Source of the DNA: Bacillota bacterium
GTDB lineage: Bacteria; Bacillota; UBA4882; UBA8346
Direction of reading: 5' to 3'
NCBI GenBank assembly: GCA_023410535.1
Contig: JAEYPR010000020.1
Coordinates: 1 to 64,000, forward strand
DNA: 64,000 nt
Below the pieces are notes generated by a model that was not told the origin of the DNA, ran no database searches, and saw nothing but the letters and a program-made list of their open reading frames with translations. Position numbers and translations under genes: made by a program. Shown one piece after another: positions 1-9,114 of this stretch (positions within the stretch are counted from its first letter, which is position 1; every line of letters begins with the position of its first letter).

Positions 1-1
1 G

Positions 2-61
2 GGCAATATCTTGGATAATTTGATGATTCACTTCGGAGATCGGGTTAAAATCTCACTTTAA
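2..61 (+). CDS. possible C-terminal end of a gene entering from the left
   Basis: A frame is open from the window edge for 19 codons and stops with TAA at 59-61; the visible end reads LMIHFGDRVKISL. No family can be named from so little. A random open stretch of this length is quite possible, so this is a weak call. The rest of 62-322 holds only the hairpin at 131-163; I see no gene in it. Confidence 0.25.
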   Translation, partial: GNILDNLMIHFGDRVKISL

Positions 62-130
62 AGCTCTCAATTTTTATGAATGTATTTATTTGGTGATGGA
101 CTTTACACGATTTTAGCTGCGCTTCCCGAA

Positions 131-163
131 AATTAAAAGGACCATCCGTACGTTGGATGATCC
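131..163 (-). terminator. terminator after the HMA-SafE-cupredoxin gene
   Basis: Read on the minus strand, GGATCATCC, a 7-nt loop and GGATGGTCC are followed by TTTTAATTTT. The stem has a single G-T wobble. It lies about 160 bp past the stop at 323. Confidence 0.6.
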
Positions 164-322
164 CCTGCAACGATAATCATGATTATGGGGTGAACCGTCG
201 AAAAAAACCTGCAATTCAAGCTCGTCTTCCCTCTCCTCTGAAAAAACGCTTCGAACCACGTCGCAAGAGAGGGACCAGGGGTGAGGTCGGAAGCGACATC
301 ATGAACCTACTCTCCTAAATCC

Positions 323-2176
323 TTACCGTCTGCAACAACTGGCTCCGCCGCCTCCGGCGTTCGCCTGGTATTGGGAAACCTCGCGCTGGATGGCGGGAAT
401 ATCGACCTGATTGCGGTCGGCAACCGTTTTCACGTACGCGTTGATCATGCCCATCCAACACTGGAACGTGAAGTCTTGCGATATCTCCAACGCCGGCGTC
501 TCCAATTGGCCGGCGCTCAGATCCAGTTGCCCGCCGTAGTCTGGAAACGCTACCACATTGTTGCAGGAATTTAATTTCTCGGGAATAAATTTAAATTTGG
601 CCTTCATTCCTTTTTGCAGCACCACGACGGCCGGAGCAAATCCTTCGTCATTCACCGTGATGGTTACTTCCTGAATCCCGTCGACAACCGGCGCCACTTG
701 CACCTGATCGGCGGGGATCCGGCCATTTTGGAACTTGGTGGCCTTCGCTCCGTCGCTGCAACAACTGCCGCCGCCGGAAAGATTAGCGCCCGCGCCGTTG
801 TTGTCAGCTTGCAGGTCATTGGCGGAAACATTGGCAACGTCGGGAACCACTTTGATATAACTACTGATCATCCCCATCCAACAGGTGTAGGCGACCATTC
901 CTTCCCGATCGGGCGTAAACTCAATGATGTTTTCCCCCGGCACCAGTCTTTTTTGGATATTGTATTGAGGAACTGTTACCGGGTTATTACAGCCGTTGAG
1001 ATCGTCCGCAGTGACTTTGATGATCCAGCGGACCGGAATGCCCTTTTGGACCACAAACGGTTGATAGCGTCCTGACGTAAAGGTGGTAGTGACGACTTGA
1101 ACATTGCCTTCAATCCGGGCGACATTCGCGTTTTGCTGAGCGATCGAGCCCGGAGCGGCAATCGAGACTCCCGACAGACTCAAGCCCCGTCCCAACATCA
1201 CAAAACCCAACACCATCACCAATACCGCGCTGACCTTTACCATCCGGTGGGTAAATTTCCGGCTCAACAGCGTGCTGACGGCGCCGAAGCCAAACATCAG
1301 CGGCACCGTGCCGATACTGAATAAAAACATCGACAAGGCGCCGGCCCAAAAACTGCCGGTTCCCAACGCGTATAACTGCATCGCTTGCAACGGTCCGCAG
1401 GGCATTAAGCCGTTGAGCAAACCGACGATAAACGAGCCGCGTTTGCCGTTATTATTGTAAATTTGATTGCCAAATACTTTCGGCATCCGGATCGTCAGCC
1501 GTTGCAGCCACGGAAAGGTTCCCAACATATTTAAACCCATGATCACCATAAAAACGCCGCCAACAATGGCGACAATCCCTTTGGCCGTTCCCGAGAAGCT
1601 GACCACCGCGCCCAACGCCCCGACAATCCCGCCGACGACCGTATAAGAGACAACCCGGCCCGCGTTATAGAGCAAGCTGGGGCGCAATTTGGCAAACTTG
1701 GATTCGGTCGGGTCCGTCGTACCGGCGATGCTTTGGGTGAGGTTGATACCGCCGCACATCGCGATGCAATGCAAGGACGTGAGCAAACCGATGACAAACA
1801 ACATCCCGTAACCCATCGACTGGTCGACTTGGGGAATAAAGTTGAACCCGACGGTCGACTTGATGATCATATAAAGCGCAAACAAAATGATGCCAATCCC
1901 CAGCAGTTGATTGACGGAACGGAACCGTTCCCCCGCGGCGGATTTCGCTTGGACCGGATCGCCGACCTCATAGCCGAGTTTGACAATGCGGGTTTGGATC
2001 GTCTCCAACTGGATTAAAGTTTGATTGAATTCCACCTTCACCTCGGAGCGGGCTAAGGAGACCGTAACCGCCGTCACCCCTTCCAACTTGCGCAGACTGT
2101 TTTCAATCTTCAACTCACAGCTGGAACAGGTCATACCGCGTACCGTAAGTACCGCTGTTATGATATCGGGTTGCAT
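323..2176 (-). CDS. HMA domain / SafE-type membrane / double cupredoxin fusion, copper handling
   Basis: 617 residues from the ATG preceded by GGAGGG; an upstream in-frame start lacks a ribosome site. Residues 8-71 are a heavy-metal-associated domain with GMTCSSC (14-20). Residues about 90-330 are a sulfite-exporter/UreH-like (TauE/SafE, COG2836) membrane part with conserved Cys in LHCIAMCGG (137, 141) and LMPCGP (260). Two cupredoxin-like domains follow (about 359-444 and 502-585), each with a GCNN or SCNN Cys and a CWMGMI motif that could bind Cu. Gly-rich SCC motifs follow each domain (471-473 and 614-616). The inferred role is moving or holding Cu at the membrane or outer face; related HMA-SafE proteins sit beside copper genes. 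It has its own promoter with the TTMA repeats and lies next to the RND efflux operon. The duplicated cupredoxins and SCC tails are unusual. Confidence 0.85.
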   Translation of the reverse strand: MQPDIITAVLTVRGMTCSSCELKIENSLRKLEGVTAVTVSLARSEVKVEFNQTLIQLETIQTRIVKLGYEVGDPVQAKSAAGERFRSVNQLLGIGIILFALYMIIKSTVGFNFIPQVDQSMGYGMLFVIGLLTSLHCIAMCGGINLTQSIAGTTDPTESKFAKLRPSLLYNAGRVVSYTVVGGIVGALGAVVSFSGTAKGIVAIVGGVFMVIMGLNMLGTFPWLQRLTIRMPKVFGNQIYNNNGKRGSFIVGLLNGLMPCGPLQAMQLYALGTGSFWAGALSMFLFSIGTVPLMFGFGAVSTLLSRKFTHRMVKVSAVLVMVLGFVMLGRGLSLSGVSIAAPGSIAQQNANVARIEGNVQVVTTTFTSGRYQPFVVQKGIPVRWIIKVTADDLNGCNNPVTVPQYNIQKRLVPGENIIEFTPDREGMVAYTCWMGMISSYIKVVPDVANVSANDLQADNNGAGANLSGGGSCCSDGAKATKFQNGRIPADQVQVAPVVDGIQEVTITVNDEGFAPAVVVLQKGMKAKFKFIPEKLNSCNNVVAFPDYGGQLDLSAGQLETPALEISQDFTFQCWMGMINAYVKTVADRNQVDIPAIQREVSQYQANAGGGGASCCRR

Positions 2177-2246
2177 CGCGTTCCCTCCAAAAAGACTTTC
2201 ACTGCCGAAAACCGCCAATTACCGATTTTCTTGCTTGATCGGTTCC

Positions 2247-2278
2247 ATTATAAACGGTTTTTATGAAGAAATCATGAA
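2247..2278 (-). promoter_or_regulatory. promoter with 11-bp direct repeats (OmpR-type site), HMA fusion gene
   Basis: On the minus strand TTCATGATTTC (2268-2278) and TTCATAAAAAC (2257-2267) are adjacent 11-mers. They are followed by 4 nt (CGTT) and a perfect TATAAT (2247-2252). No good -35 exists; the repeats occupy its place, as at promoters activated by OmpR/PhoB-family regulators. The same layout is found at 8984, 11220 and 25596. Confidence 0.7.
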
Positions 2279-2351
2279 GACTGACGATTAAAGTATATCA
2301 TGTTGGAGCAAATATTTGATAGAACTGGATTTTGGCAATTACGGTCAATTT

Positions 2352-2397
2352 AAAAAAGGGGGCTGTTCAGGTTTTACCAAAACAGCCGCCCTTTTTT
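2352..2397 (-). terminator. terminator of the efflux operon
   Basis: A minus-strand hairpin pairing GGGCGGCTGTT with AACAGCCCCC is followed by TTTTTT. It ends the operon after the secreted-protein gene and separates it from the HMA fusion gene. Confidence 0.8.
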
Positions 2398-2413
2398 ACG
2401 ATCACCGGATCGT

Positions 2414-2980
2414 CTACATTTTCATATCTTTCATATAGTCGTCATAGTTGCCGCCTTTTTGTTCCTTACTGTTCGCTTTCAACAGATCCGGAAGGGCCTT
2501 GCGGTTTTCGCCGCTGACGACCGCGATCTGCCAGTCGAACACCGTCTTGTTCTCCAATTCCGCCAGCGGAATGCTGAAATCCACCTTGTTTTGGTCCACC
2601 ATGATCTCGCTGTTAAAAGCGCGGCTGGCTCCGGTCTTCACGTTTTTAACCGTCGCGCTCCATTTGCCGTTCTGATTGATGACGCTGACGATATAATCGG
2701 CGCCAATTTTCGGCCATTTGCCGCCGGTCGCCGGATTGGAGTCGGTATCGATCCCCACCATCCAGCCGGAATTCTCTTCCAACTTGGCGGGAAACGCCGC
2801 TTTGGTCGTCAGCAGGATGGTCACTTTCTTCGCAAAAAACAACGTATTGAGTTTCGCCGGGATCAAATAGTCCCGAAACTCTTCGGCTGCCGCAACTTGT
2901 GGCGAGGCCGCCTGATACCCGAACGCACCCAACGTCATAACCCCCAGGAATGATAATGCCAAAAACCGTTTCTTCATCAT
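2414..2980 (-). CDS. small secreted protein of unknown function, last gene of metal-efflux operon
   Basis: 188 residues with a clear signal peptide (MMKKRFLALSFLGVMTLGAF, ending near AAA at 30-32) and a mature beta-rich domain. The segment GWMVGIDTDSNPATGG and the following strands recall carbohydrate-binding (CBM9/DOMON-like) sandwich folds, but I cannot confirm a family. The C-terminus is Met- and Asp-rich (YMKDMKM), which could bind metal. The ribosome site is AAAGGGG. The gene follows the RND pump by 113 bp with no terminator between, so it is probably co-transcribed, and a periplasmic or surface role in metal resistance is inferred from position only. Confidence 0.7.
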   Translation of the reverse strand: MMKKRFLALSFLGVMTLGAFGYQAASPQVAAAEEFRDYLIPAKLNTLFFAKKVTILLTTKAAFPAKLEENSGWMVGIDTDSNPATGGKWPKIGADYIVSVINQNGKWSATVKNVKTGASRAFNSEIMVDQNKVDFSIPLAELENKTVFDWQIAVVSGENRKALPDLLKANSKEQKGGNYDDYMKDMKM

Positions 2981-3093
2981 GATGAATCCCCTTTCGATTT
3001 GATAAAATTAAGACTACAACCCAAAGCAACTTAAGCCGTTAATGCAAATTGCACCTCGTTGCCATAAGGGGGTGAGTCACTCGATTTCCCCCA

Positions 3094-6000
3094 TTAAATC
3101 GTCTCCACTCCGCCTTCCCGGACCAACGTTGTCAATGCCGGCTGACGCGCCAGTGACCGTTTCCGCCAGAGTAGATAGATTGCCGGGTACACCGCCAGCT
3201 CCATTAGAAACGAAACGAAGATTCCTCCCACCATCGGCGCGGCGATCCGTTTCATCATATCGGCCCCGGTCTCGGACAACGGCGCCCACATAATCGGCAG
3301 CAATCCCATAAACATCACCGCCACCGTCATCAGCTTCGGCCGGATCCGTTTGACCGCCCCTTCATGAATGGCGATTTTCAGATCGTCAAGGGTGGTCATC
3401 TGTCCTTTTTTGAGCATCCCTTCATAAGCAAGATCCAAGTAAAGCAGCATGAACACTCCGGTTTCGGCATCGACGCCGAGCAGTGCGATGATCCCGCACC
3501 AGACGCCGATCGACAGGTTGTATTTGAGCAGGAATAACGCCCAGACCACGCCGATCAACGAGAACGGCACCGCCAGCAGGATCATGGCCGTCTTGACATA
3601 GGACCGGGTGTTGAAATAGAGCAGGAAAAAGATGAGCAACATGGTTAAGGGAATAATCAGCATCATTCGTTCCTTGACCCGCTCCATCGACTCGTATTGG
3701 CCGCTGTAGCTGATGACATAGCCGGGCGGAATCTTGACGTTTTTGGCGATGGTCGCCTTCAATTCCGTGACATAACCGCCAATGTCGCGATTACCGGGAT
3801 CCACAAAAACGTATCCCGCCAGGCGGCCGTTTTCATCACGGATCATCCCCGGGCCGGTAGTTAACCGAACCTCGGCCAATTGGGACAGCGGGACTTGGAC
3901 CCCATCCATGGCCGTAACGTAAACCTGTTGCAGTTTCTCCACCGTGTCCCGTAATTCCCGCGGATACCGCACGTTAATCGGGAAACGCTCCCGGCCTTCG
4001 ATGGTTTGGGTGATATTTTCACCCCCCACCGCGTACATCAGATTCATCTGCACGTCCGCCACGGACAACCCGTACCGGGCGATTTCTTCCCGGTTCAATT
4101 GAATATCCACGAAGTAGCCGCCGGAAGTCCGTTCCGCGTAGACGCTGCGGGTTCCTTTAATCATTGGCACGTGTTGTTCGATCTGCTTGCCGATCCGTTC
4201 AATCTCGGCGATGTCGTCACCGTAGATTTTAACGCCCACCGGGGTCCGGACGCCGGTCGTCAGCATATCGATCCGGCCTTTGATCGGTTGCGCCCACATA
4301 TTGACTTGACCGGGAATCCGCAGTTCCCGCGTCATCTGGGCCAATAATTCATCATAACTGATCCGGTCCGGCCAGAAGAGCCGGAACGGACCCTTGAGAA
4401 ATTCCGGCAACGAGCTGTACCATTGATGTTTCTCGCGCCATTGCTCCTCCGGTTTCAAAACGATGGTCGTCTCCATCATCGAGAACGGCGCCGAATCGGT
4501 GGAAGTCTCCGCCCGGCCCGCCTTGCCAAAGACCGAAGCAACCTCCGGGAAGGATTTCAAAATTTTATCCTGGACCTGCAGGATTTTCGAGGCTTCCGTC
4601 ACCGAAATCCCCGGCAGAGTCGTCGGCATATACAGGATCGATCCCTCGTTCAGCGGCGGCATAAACTCGCTCCCGATCAGGAAAAACACCGGCATGCTCA
4701 AGACGAAAACCAAAGCGGCGATAATAATGGTCCGTTTCGGATATTTCAGCACCACGTCGATCACCGGCCCATAAATCTTGAACAGCGTCCGCGAGATCGG
4801 ATGCTCTTCCTCGGAGTGAATCCTCCCGACCAACAACCGGTTGGCGATCGGGTTCAACCAACCCGGTTTCACCTTCAGTTTTTTCATCCGGATAAACAGC
4901 ACCTGAATCGCCGGGACCAACGTAATCGCCAACAACGCCCCAAAAAACATCGCAAAATTCTTCGTAAAGGCCAACGGCCGGAACAACCGTCCTTCGATCC
5001 CCTCCAATGTGAAAATGGGCAAAAAGGAGACGCCGATCACAATCAGGGAAAAGAAGGAGGGCCGTCCCACTTCCTTCATGGAGTCGATCAGCACCTCGCG
5101 GTAATCGCCGCGTTCGCCGTGGATCTGCCAATGATGCAGGTGCTTATGGCCATTCTCAATCATGACGATGGAGGCGTCGACCATTGCCCCGATGGCGATG
5201 GCGATCCCGCCCAACGACATGATATTGGAAGTCAACCCCAGGTACTTCATAGGGATGAATGAAAAGAGCACCGCAATAGGCAAGGTAACGATCGGCACCA
5301 TTGCCGAAGGAACGTGCATTAGAAAGATCAAAATCACCAACGCGACGACGATCATCTCTTCAAGCAATTTATTGCTCAGCGTCTTGATGGATTTTTGGAT
5401 CAACTCGGAGCGGTCGTAGACCGGGACGATCTTCACCCCTTCGGGCAATTTGATCTCGTTTAACTTCGCTTTGACCTCTTTAATCACATTCATCGCGTTT
5501 TCGCCGTAACGCATCACCACAATGCCGCCGACCGCCTCGCCTAAACCGTTGTAATCAGCGATACCGCGCCGCATGTCCGGACCCATGCTGATTTTGGCCA
5601 CGTCATTGACAGTCACCGGAATCCCGTTCATTGATTTGAGGACAATAGACCCGATATCGTCTTTGCCTTTGAAATACCCCCGGACCGTCACCATAAATTC
5701 ACGGCCCGCGATATCCAACAGTCGCGCGCCGATCTCTTCGTTGGCGCCGCGGACCGCTTGCACCACATCGCCGACGGACAATCGATAGACCGCCAACGCG
5801 TTGGGATCGACCGTAATTTGATACTGATTGACAAATCCTCCGATCGAAGCGACCTCCGACACGCCTTTGACCGACTGGAGCGCGTATTTTAGATGCCAGT
5901 CCTGAAATTTGCGCAAATCGGCCAAGGAGTTTTTCCCGCTCTGGTCCACCAAAGCGTATTGGTAGATCCACCCCAAGCCGGTGGCGTCCGGCCCCAGTTC

Positions 6001-6378
6001 CAGCTTGACTCCTTGCGGCAGTTGGGAGTTGACTTTCGAAAGATACTCCATCACCCGGGAACGGGCCCAATACACGTCGGTGCCGTCCTCAAAGATGATG
6101 TAGACATACGAGAAGCCGTAATCGGAAAAAGCGCGGATATCCTTCACCTTCGGCGCGCCCAGCAACGCCGAGACGATCGGGTACGAAACCTGGTCTTCAA
6201 TAATTTGCGGCGGCCGGTCCCAACGGGCGTACACAATCACCTGAGTATCCGTCAGATCCGGGATCGCGTCCAACGGAATCTGGTTGAGCGCCCAGATCGC
6301 CCAAAAAACCACCGCGACAACGCCGATGAAAACAAAAGTGCGATTCCGGGCCGACCATTCAATAATCCGTTCAATCAT
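3094..6378 (-). CDS. cusA: CusA/CzcA-type heavy-metal RND efflux pump
   Basis: 1094 residues, normal for HME-RND inner-membrane pumps that export Cu(I)/Ag(I) or divalent metals using proton flow. The N-terminus (MIERIIEWSARNRTFVF) and the TM4 motif AIGAMVDASIVMIEN, with acidic D401 and E408, are those of CusA-like members. Methionines M584 (LYMPTTLP), M634/M635 (SMMETTI) and M705 (RIDMLTTG) sit where CusA has its Met triad, favouring Cu/Ag over Zn/Co. About 20 extra residues before M705 distinguish it from the E. coli protein. The start is set by AGGAAAGGA. It follows the adaptor gene after 85 bp holding a perfect 10-bp stem-loop. Confidence 0.93.
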   Translation of the reverse strand: MIERIIEWSARNRTFVFIGVVAVVFWAIWALNQIPLDAIPDLTDTQVIVYARWDRPPQIIEDQVSYPIVSALLGAPKVKDIRAFSDYGFSYVYIIFEDGTDVYWARSRVMEYLSKVNSQLPQGVKLELGPDATGLGWIYQYALVDQSGKNSLADLRKFQDWHLKYALQSVKGVSEVASIGGFVNQYQITVDPNALAVYRLSVGDVVQAVRGANEEIGARLLDIAGREFMVTVRGYFKGKDDIGSIVLKSMNGIPVTVNDVAKISMGPDMRRGIADYNGLGEAVGGIVVMRYGENAMNVIKEVKAKLNEIKLPEGVKIVPVYDRSELIQKSIKTLSNKLLEEMIVVALVILIFLMHVPSAMVPIVTLPIAVLFSFIPMKYLGLTSNIMSLGGIAIAIGAMVDASIVMIENGHKHLHHWQIHGERGDYREVLIDSMKEVGRPSFFSLIVIGVSFLPIFTLEGIEGRLFRPLAFTKNFAMFFGALLAITLVPAIQVLFIRMKKLKVKPGWLNPIANRLLVGRIHSEEEHPISRTLFKIYGPVIDVVLKYPKRTIIIAALVFVLSMPVFFLIGSEFMPPLNEGSILYMPTTLPGISVTEASKILQVQDKILKSFPEVASVFGKAGRAETSTDSAPFSMMETTIVLKPEEQWREKHQWYSSLPEFLKGPFRLFWPDRISYDELLAQMTRELRIPGQVNMWAQPIKGRIDMLTTGVRTPVGVKIYGDDIAEIERIGKQIEQHVPMIKGTRSVYAERTSGGYFVDIQLNREEIARYGLSVADVQMNLMYAVGGENITQTIEGRERFPINVRYPRELRDTVEKLQQVYVTAMDGVQVPLSQLAEVRLTTGPGMIRDENGRLAGYVFVDPGNRDIGGYVTELKATIAKNVKIPPGYVISYSGQYESMERVKERMMLIIPLTMLLIFFLLYFNTRSYVKTAMILLAVPFSLIGVVWALFLLKYNLSIGVWCGIIALLGVDAETGVFMLLYLDLAYEGMLKKGQMTTLDDLKIAIHEGAVKRIRPKLMTVAVMFMGLLPIMWAPLSETGADMMKRIAAPMVGGIFVSFLMELAVYPAIYLLWRKRSLARQPALTTLVREGGVETI

Positions 6379-6404
6379 TTGATTTGGTCCTTTCCTGGTA
6401 AGAT

Positions 6405-6429
6405 ATAAGTTGAAATCAATTCAACTTAT
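6405..6429 (-). other. intercistronic stem-loop between adaptor and pump genes
   Basis: ATAAGTTGAA, a 5-nt loop and TTCAACTTAT form a perfect 10-bp hairpin with no T-run. It may adjust the relative mRNA levels of adaptor and pump; that role is inferred. Confidence 0.45.
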
Positions 6430-6463
6430 GAATCAAGGAAATATATCGCAGTCAAGAAATCGC

Positions 6464-7492
6464 TTAATGGCTCATCATATTGCCCGACGCCGCCTTTAAT
6501 TGGCTTTCCGAATCAATAAAGAAGTTGGCTGCGCTGACTACTTTCTCGCCGACCTTGACCCCGGCGATTACCTCATAAAACCCGGCCGCGCGCCGGCCCA
6601 AGACCAACTCGCGCGGTTGGAAGTAACCGTCCCCTATACTGACAAAGGCGATTTGCCGCCCACCGCTGTCGATCACCGCTTCTTCCGGCAACGCGACGAC
6701 CGTGCCGATCGGAACCTCGATATCGATATTGACATAGCTCTGATGAGCAATGGTTTTGGTGGCGTCCGTCAAGATCCGCGCCCGGATGCTCCGGGTCTCG
6801 GGATCAATCACCGTATCCAACGAATCGACGGTACCGTAGACTGTTTGTCCGGCAAACTCGGAACCGGTGATCCGGGCGCGTTGCCCCGCTTTGACATAGG
6901 GTAAATCTTTCTGGTTGATCTGCGCGTATATCCAAGACCGGGATGTGTTGGCTCCGTCGATCAAACTGTCATCGCTTTGCCCGCGGGCGATCAAACGATT
7001 CAATTGCGTTTCCCCATACCCCATGATCTGCAATTTCTTCCGGGCCGAATCCAACAATAGCTTCGCGGTGGTTTGACCGTCGTTCCCAGCGAGACTGCGA
7101 TAATATCGATACGCACTGAGGAATTCCTCTTGCGCGGCATAGAGATCGGTATCGTGCGAAGTGGTCCCATAGGCGCGAATGGATCGCGTCAATGTTTGTT
7201 GATTGACGATCGCGGTTTTGACCCCAATCAACTGCTGTTTTCTGGGATCCAGCTGAATTTCTTTGTAGCCGGGAACATTGGCAGCTTCCGGCGTTGACTC
7301 TCCCATGTCCATGCCCGGCATCGAACCCATGTCCATACCGGGCATGGCGTCATCATCCCCCATCGTCATCACTTCCATCGAATCACTGTCGGCTTTGCTT
7401 TGGGGCTTGAAGTACCGATAACCGGCCACGCCAACCACCAATGCGATGACAACGGACCCGCTGATTAACGTTACTTTCCAAGTAGTCTTCAT
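6464..7492 (-). CDS. cusB: CusB/HlyD-type periplasmic adaptor of the RND pump
   Basis: 342 residues from the ATG that overlaps the TolC-like gene's stop (ATGA, translational coupling) and has GGGAGG upstream; a start five codons earlier is not supported. One N-terminal membrane segment is followed by a Met/Asp-rich stretch with repeated PGMDMG motifs, resembling the Met-rich metal-acquiring tail of CusB. The core YKEIQLDPRKQQLIGVKT and later barrel strands are typical of membrane-fusion proteins that link RND pump and outer-membrane channel. The C-terminus is GNMMSH. It is somewhat shorter than E. coli CusB (about 400). Confidence 0.88.
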   Translation of the reverse strand: MKTTWKVTLISGSVVIALVVGVAGYRYFKPQSKADSDSMEVMTMGDDDAMPGMDMGSMPGMDMGESTPEAANVPGYKEIQLDPRKQQLIGVKTAIVNQQTLTRSIRAYGTTSHDTDLYAAQEEFLSAYRYYRSLAGNDGQTTAKLLLDSARKKLQIMGYGETQLNRLIARGQSDDSLIDGANTSRSWIYAQINQKDLPYVKAGQRARITGSEFAGQTVYGTVDSLDTVIDPETRSIRARILTDATKTIAHQSYVNIDIEVPIGTVVALPEEAVIDSGGRQIAFVSIGDGYFQPRELVLGRRAAGFYEVIAGVKVGEKVVSAANFFIDSESQLKAASGNMMSH

Positions 7493-8769
7493 GATTTTTC
7501 CTCCCAACGTAGCGTGTTTGCCGTATAAAAATCAAGATAAACCCGTTCCTCCATCACTCGTTGTTTGGCTTGCTCCAATCCTGACTGCGTATCGTACAAC
7601 GCCTGAAAGGTTTCAATCAATTCATTAAACCCGATCCGGCTAATCTGATAATCCTTTAGTGCCACATCAAATGCCTGTTGGGTGCCGCTTTTGATCGTAT
7701 TTTGGTAGAGCAGCAACGCTTCGTTAGCCTTTTGCAACGCCAAATACCGGGCTTGAACAGTTTGGACGATCCGGTTCTCAACATCAGCGCGCTCCAGTGA
7801 AGTGGCTGCTTTCATGGCGTCGGCACTCCCGGCTAACGGACCTTGTTTGGTCTGATAAAACAGGGGCAACGGGATGGCTACTCCGACCGAATAGGTTTTA
7901 TCGCCGTTATTCATCGTATTGAGCTTGGCTTGTAACGTAAAATCGGGCAAAGACTCTAAACGCATGGTGTTGGCTTCCGCTGTCATCCGCCGTTCCATCG
8001 CTTGTTGCATCAACAGCTCCGGAAAATTGGCCCGGACTTTTTCAGCGACGTCTTGCTCCGCCGGCAGTTTTCCCAATGACGCGAATTGATAGGTGAAGAC
8101 CGTCTCCTTGGGGATCGCCTGACCCAACATGGCGGTTAGATCCGCAGTCATTTTGGCCCGCTCGGCTTCCATATTCAAGCGCTCCGTCGTTACCATGGCG
8201 CGCATGTTGTTGGTCCGGATAAACTCCGACAGCGTCGCTTTGCCGTTGGTGTACGCGGCGGCGATCACCGCGCCCAAAACCTCCAGCTGCTTTTGTTTCT
8301 TAGCTTCAACCGCCAAACGCGCATCCATCGTGGCGATTCCGTAATACATCAACGCAATGTCTTTTTGCAAATCCGCCACTTTCATGCGATAGGTCTCCCG
8401 GACGAGGTCCGCCTCGGCTTGCGCTTTGGCGGCGGACGCGTCCAACTTGCCGGGGAATGGCATCATCTGGATCCAAGAAAAAGCAAACCCTTGGGTCATT
8501 GGTTTCATGGTTGACCCGAGCGGATTATCCATTGATTCGATCATCAGTTCCGGATCCGGTAAACTGGTCGCGGGCGAAAGCTTTAACAGCGCGGCGTCGG
8601 CTTGTTTTTGGGCGGCTGCGATCCCGGGATTGTTCGCAAACGCCGTCGCAGTCAATGCCGTTAAGCCGGACGGTTCAGTACTTGGGGCCGCCGCCGCGAC
8701 ACTGCCTGCCAACATCAACAACAGCGTGATGCATAAATTGGTTTTAATAAACTTAAAAACCATAGCCAT
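7489..8769 (-). CDS. TolC-family outer-membrane channel of the metal efflux system
   Basis: 426 residues from the ATG after AAGGAAAGAG; a TTG five codons earlier lies inside the ribosome site. A signal peptide (ITLLLMLAGSVAAAAP) precedes the all-helical outer-membrane efflux protein fold, with Ala-rich coiled coils (KMTADLTAML, EQAKQRVMEERVYLDFY near the end). It is first in the operon and overlaps the adaptor start by 4 bp. A true TolC homologue implies an outer membrane, so the host is probably a diderm Bacillota. Confidence 0.88.
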   Translation of the reverse strand: MAMVFKFIKTNLCITLLLMLAGSVAAAAPSTEPSGLTALTATAFANNPGIAAAQKQADAALLKLSPATSLPDPELMIESMDNPLGSTMKPMTQGFAFSWIQMMPFPGKLDASAAKAQAEADLVRETYRMKVADLQKDIALMYYGIATMDARLAVEAKKQKQLEVLGAVIAAAYTNGKATLSEFIRTNNMRAMVTTERLNMEAERAKMTADLTAMLGQAIPKETVFTYQFASLGKLPAEQDVAEKVRANFPELLMQQAMERRMTAEANTMRLESLPDFTLQAKLNTMNNGDKTYSVGVAIPLPLFYQTKQGPLAGSADAMKAATSLERADVENRIVQTVQARYLALQKANEALLLYQNTIKSGTQQAFDVALKDYQISRIGFNELIETFQALYDTQSGLEQAKQRVMEERVYLDFYTANTLRWEEKS

Positions 8770-8917
8770 CTCTCTTTCCTTCAATTTTGATACTCACCTC
8801 AACACCAACACCGCGCGTGCGGTTGTTTTTCGAAAAATAAAGGCCATGGCCGATCGATTCGCTATTCAATCACCCAACAGCCTCCGCTCCATGAGGAGCC
8901 GCAAAAAGGAGCGTAAA

Positions 8918-9004
8918 ATGAAAAACCTGACGAACCTGATTGCTGCGCTTACCTTGTCACAGCGATCAACTTTCAGTGATTTAAGCATACCGGATCAAGC
9001 TTAA
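8918..9004 (+). CDS. possible 28-residue ORF or gene remnant, divergent to efflux operon
   Basis: AAAAAGGAGCG is followed by ATG and 28 codons starting MKNLTNLIAALTL, which looks like the start of a signal peptide. The stop codon lies inside the repeat operator of the efflux promoter. It may be the remains of an exported gene cut short, or chance. No family is recognisable. Confidence 0.25.
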   Translation: MKNLTNLIAALTLSQRSTFSDLSIPDQA

Positions 9005-9037
9005 ACCAACCTGAAACCAACCTTAAAATAAACTGAG
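8984..9037 (-). promoter_or_regulatory. efflux-operon promoter with three to four 11-bp TTMA repeats
   Basis: On the minus strand CTCAGTTTATT, TTAAGGTTGGT, TTCAGGTTGGT and TTAAGCTTGAT are consecutive 11-mers (9037 down to 8994), then CCGG and a -10 of TATGCT (8984-8989). The spacing of repeat to -10 (4 nt) equals that at the fusion gene, the response regulator gene and htrA. I infer activation by the neighbouring OmpR-family regulator. Confidence 0.7.
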
Positions 9038-9049
9038 AAAATGGGAAAC

Positions 9050-9096
9050 CAAAAAAGACCACCTGGTGTTACCAGCAACACCGGGTGGTCTAAAAA
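9050..9096 (-). terminator. terminator after the kinase gene
   Basis: AGACCACCCGGTGTT and AACACCAGGTGGTCT form a 15-bp stem (one mismatch) followed by TTTTTT on the minus strand. Confidence 0.85.
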
Positions 9097-9114
9097 ATTA
9101 TTCAAATACCGTAA

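Noticed and set aside
4423..5262. 279-codon plus-strand ORF
   Set aside because: It lies antisense inside the cusA-like gene, has no ribosome site, and its composition (Arg, His, Gln, Asp) is typical of a reverse-strand shadow.
8426..9004. 192-codon plus-strand ORF over the TolC gene
   Set aside because: Most of it is antisense to a clear TolC family gene; only its last 28 codons have a ribosome site and are listed separately as a weak ORF.
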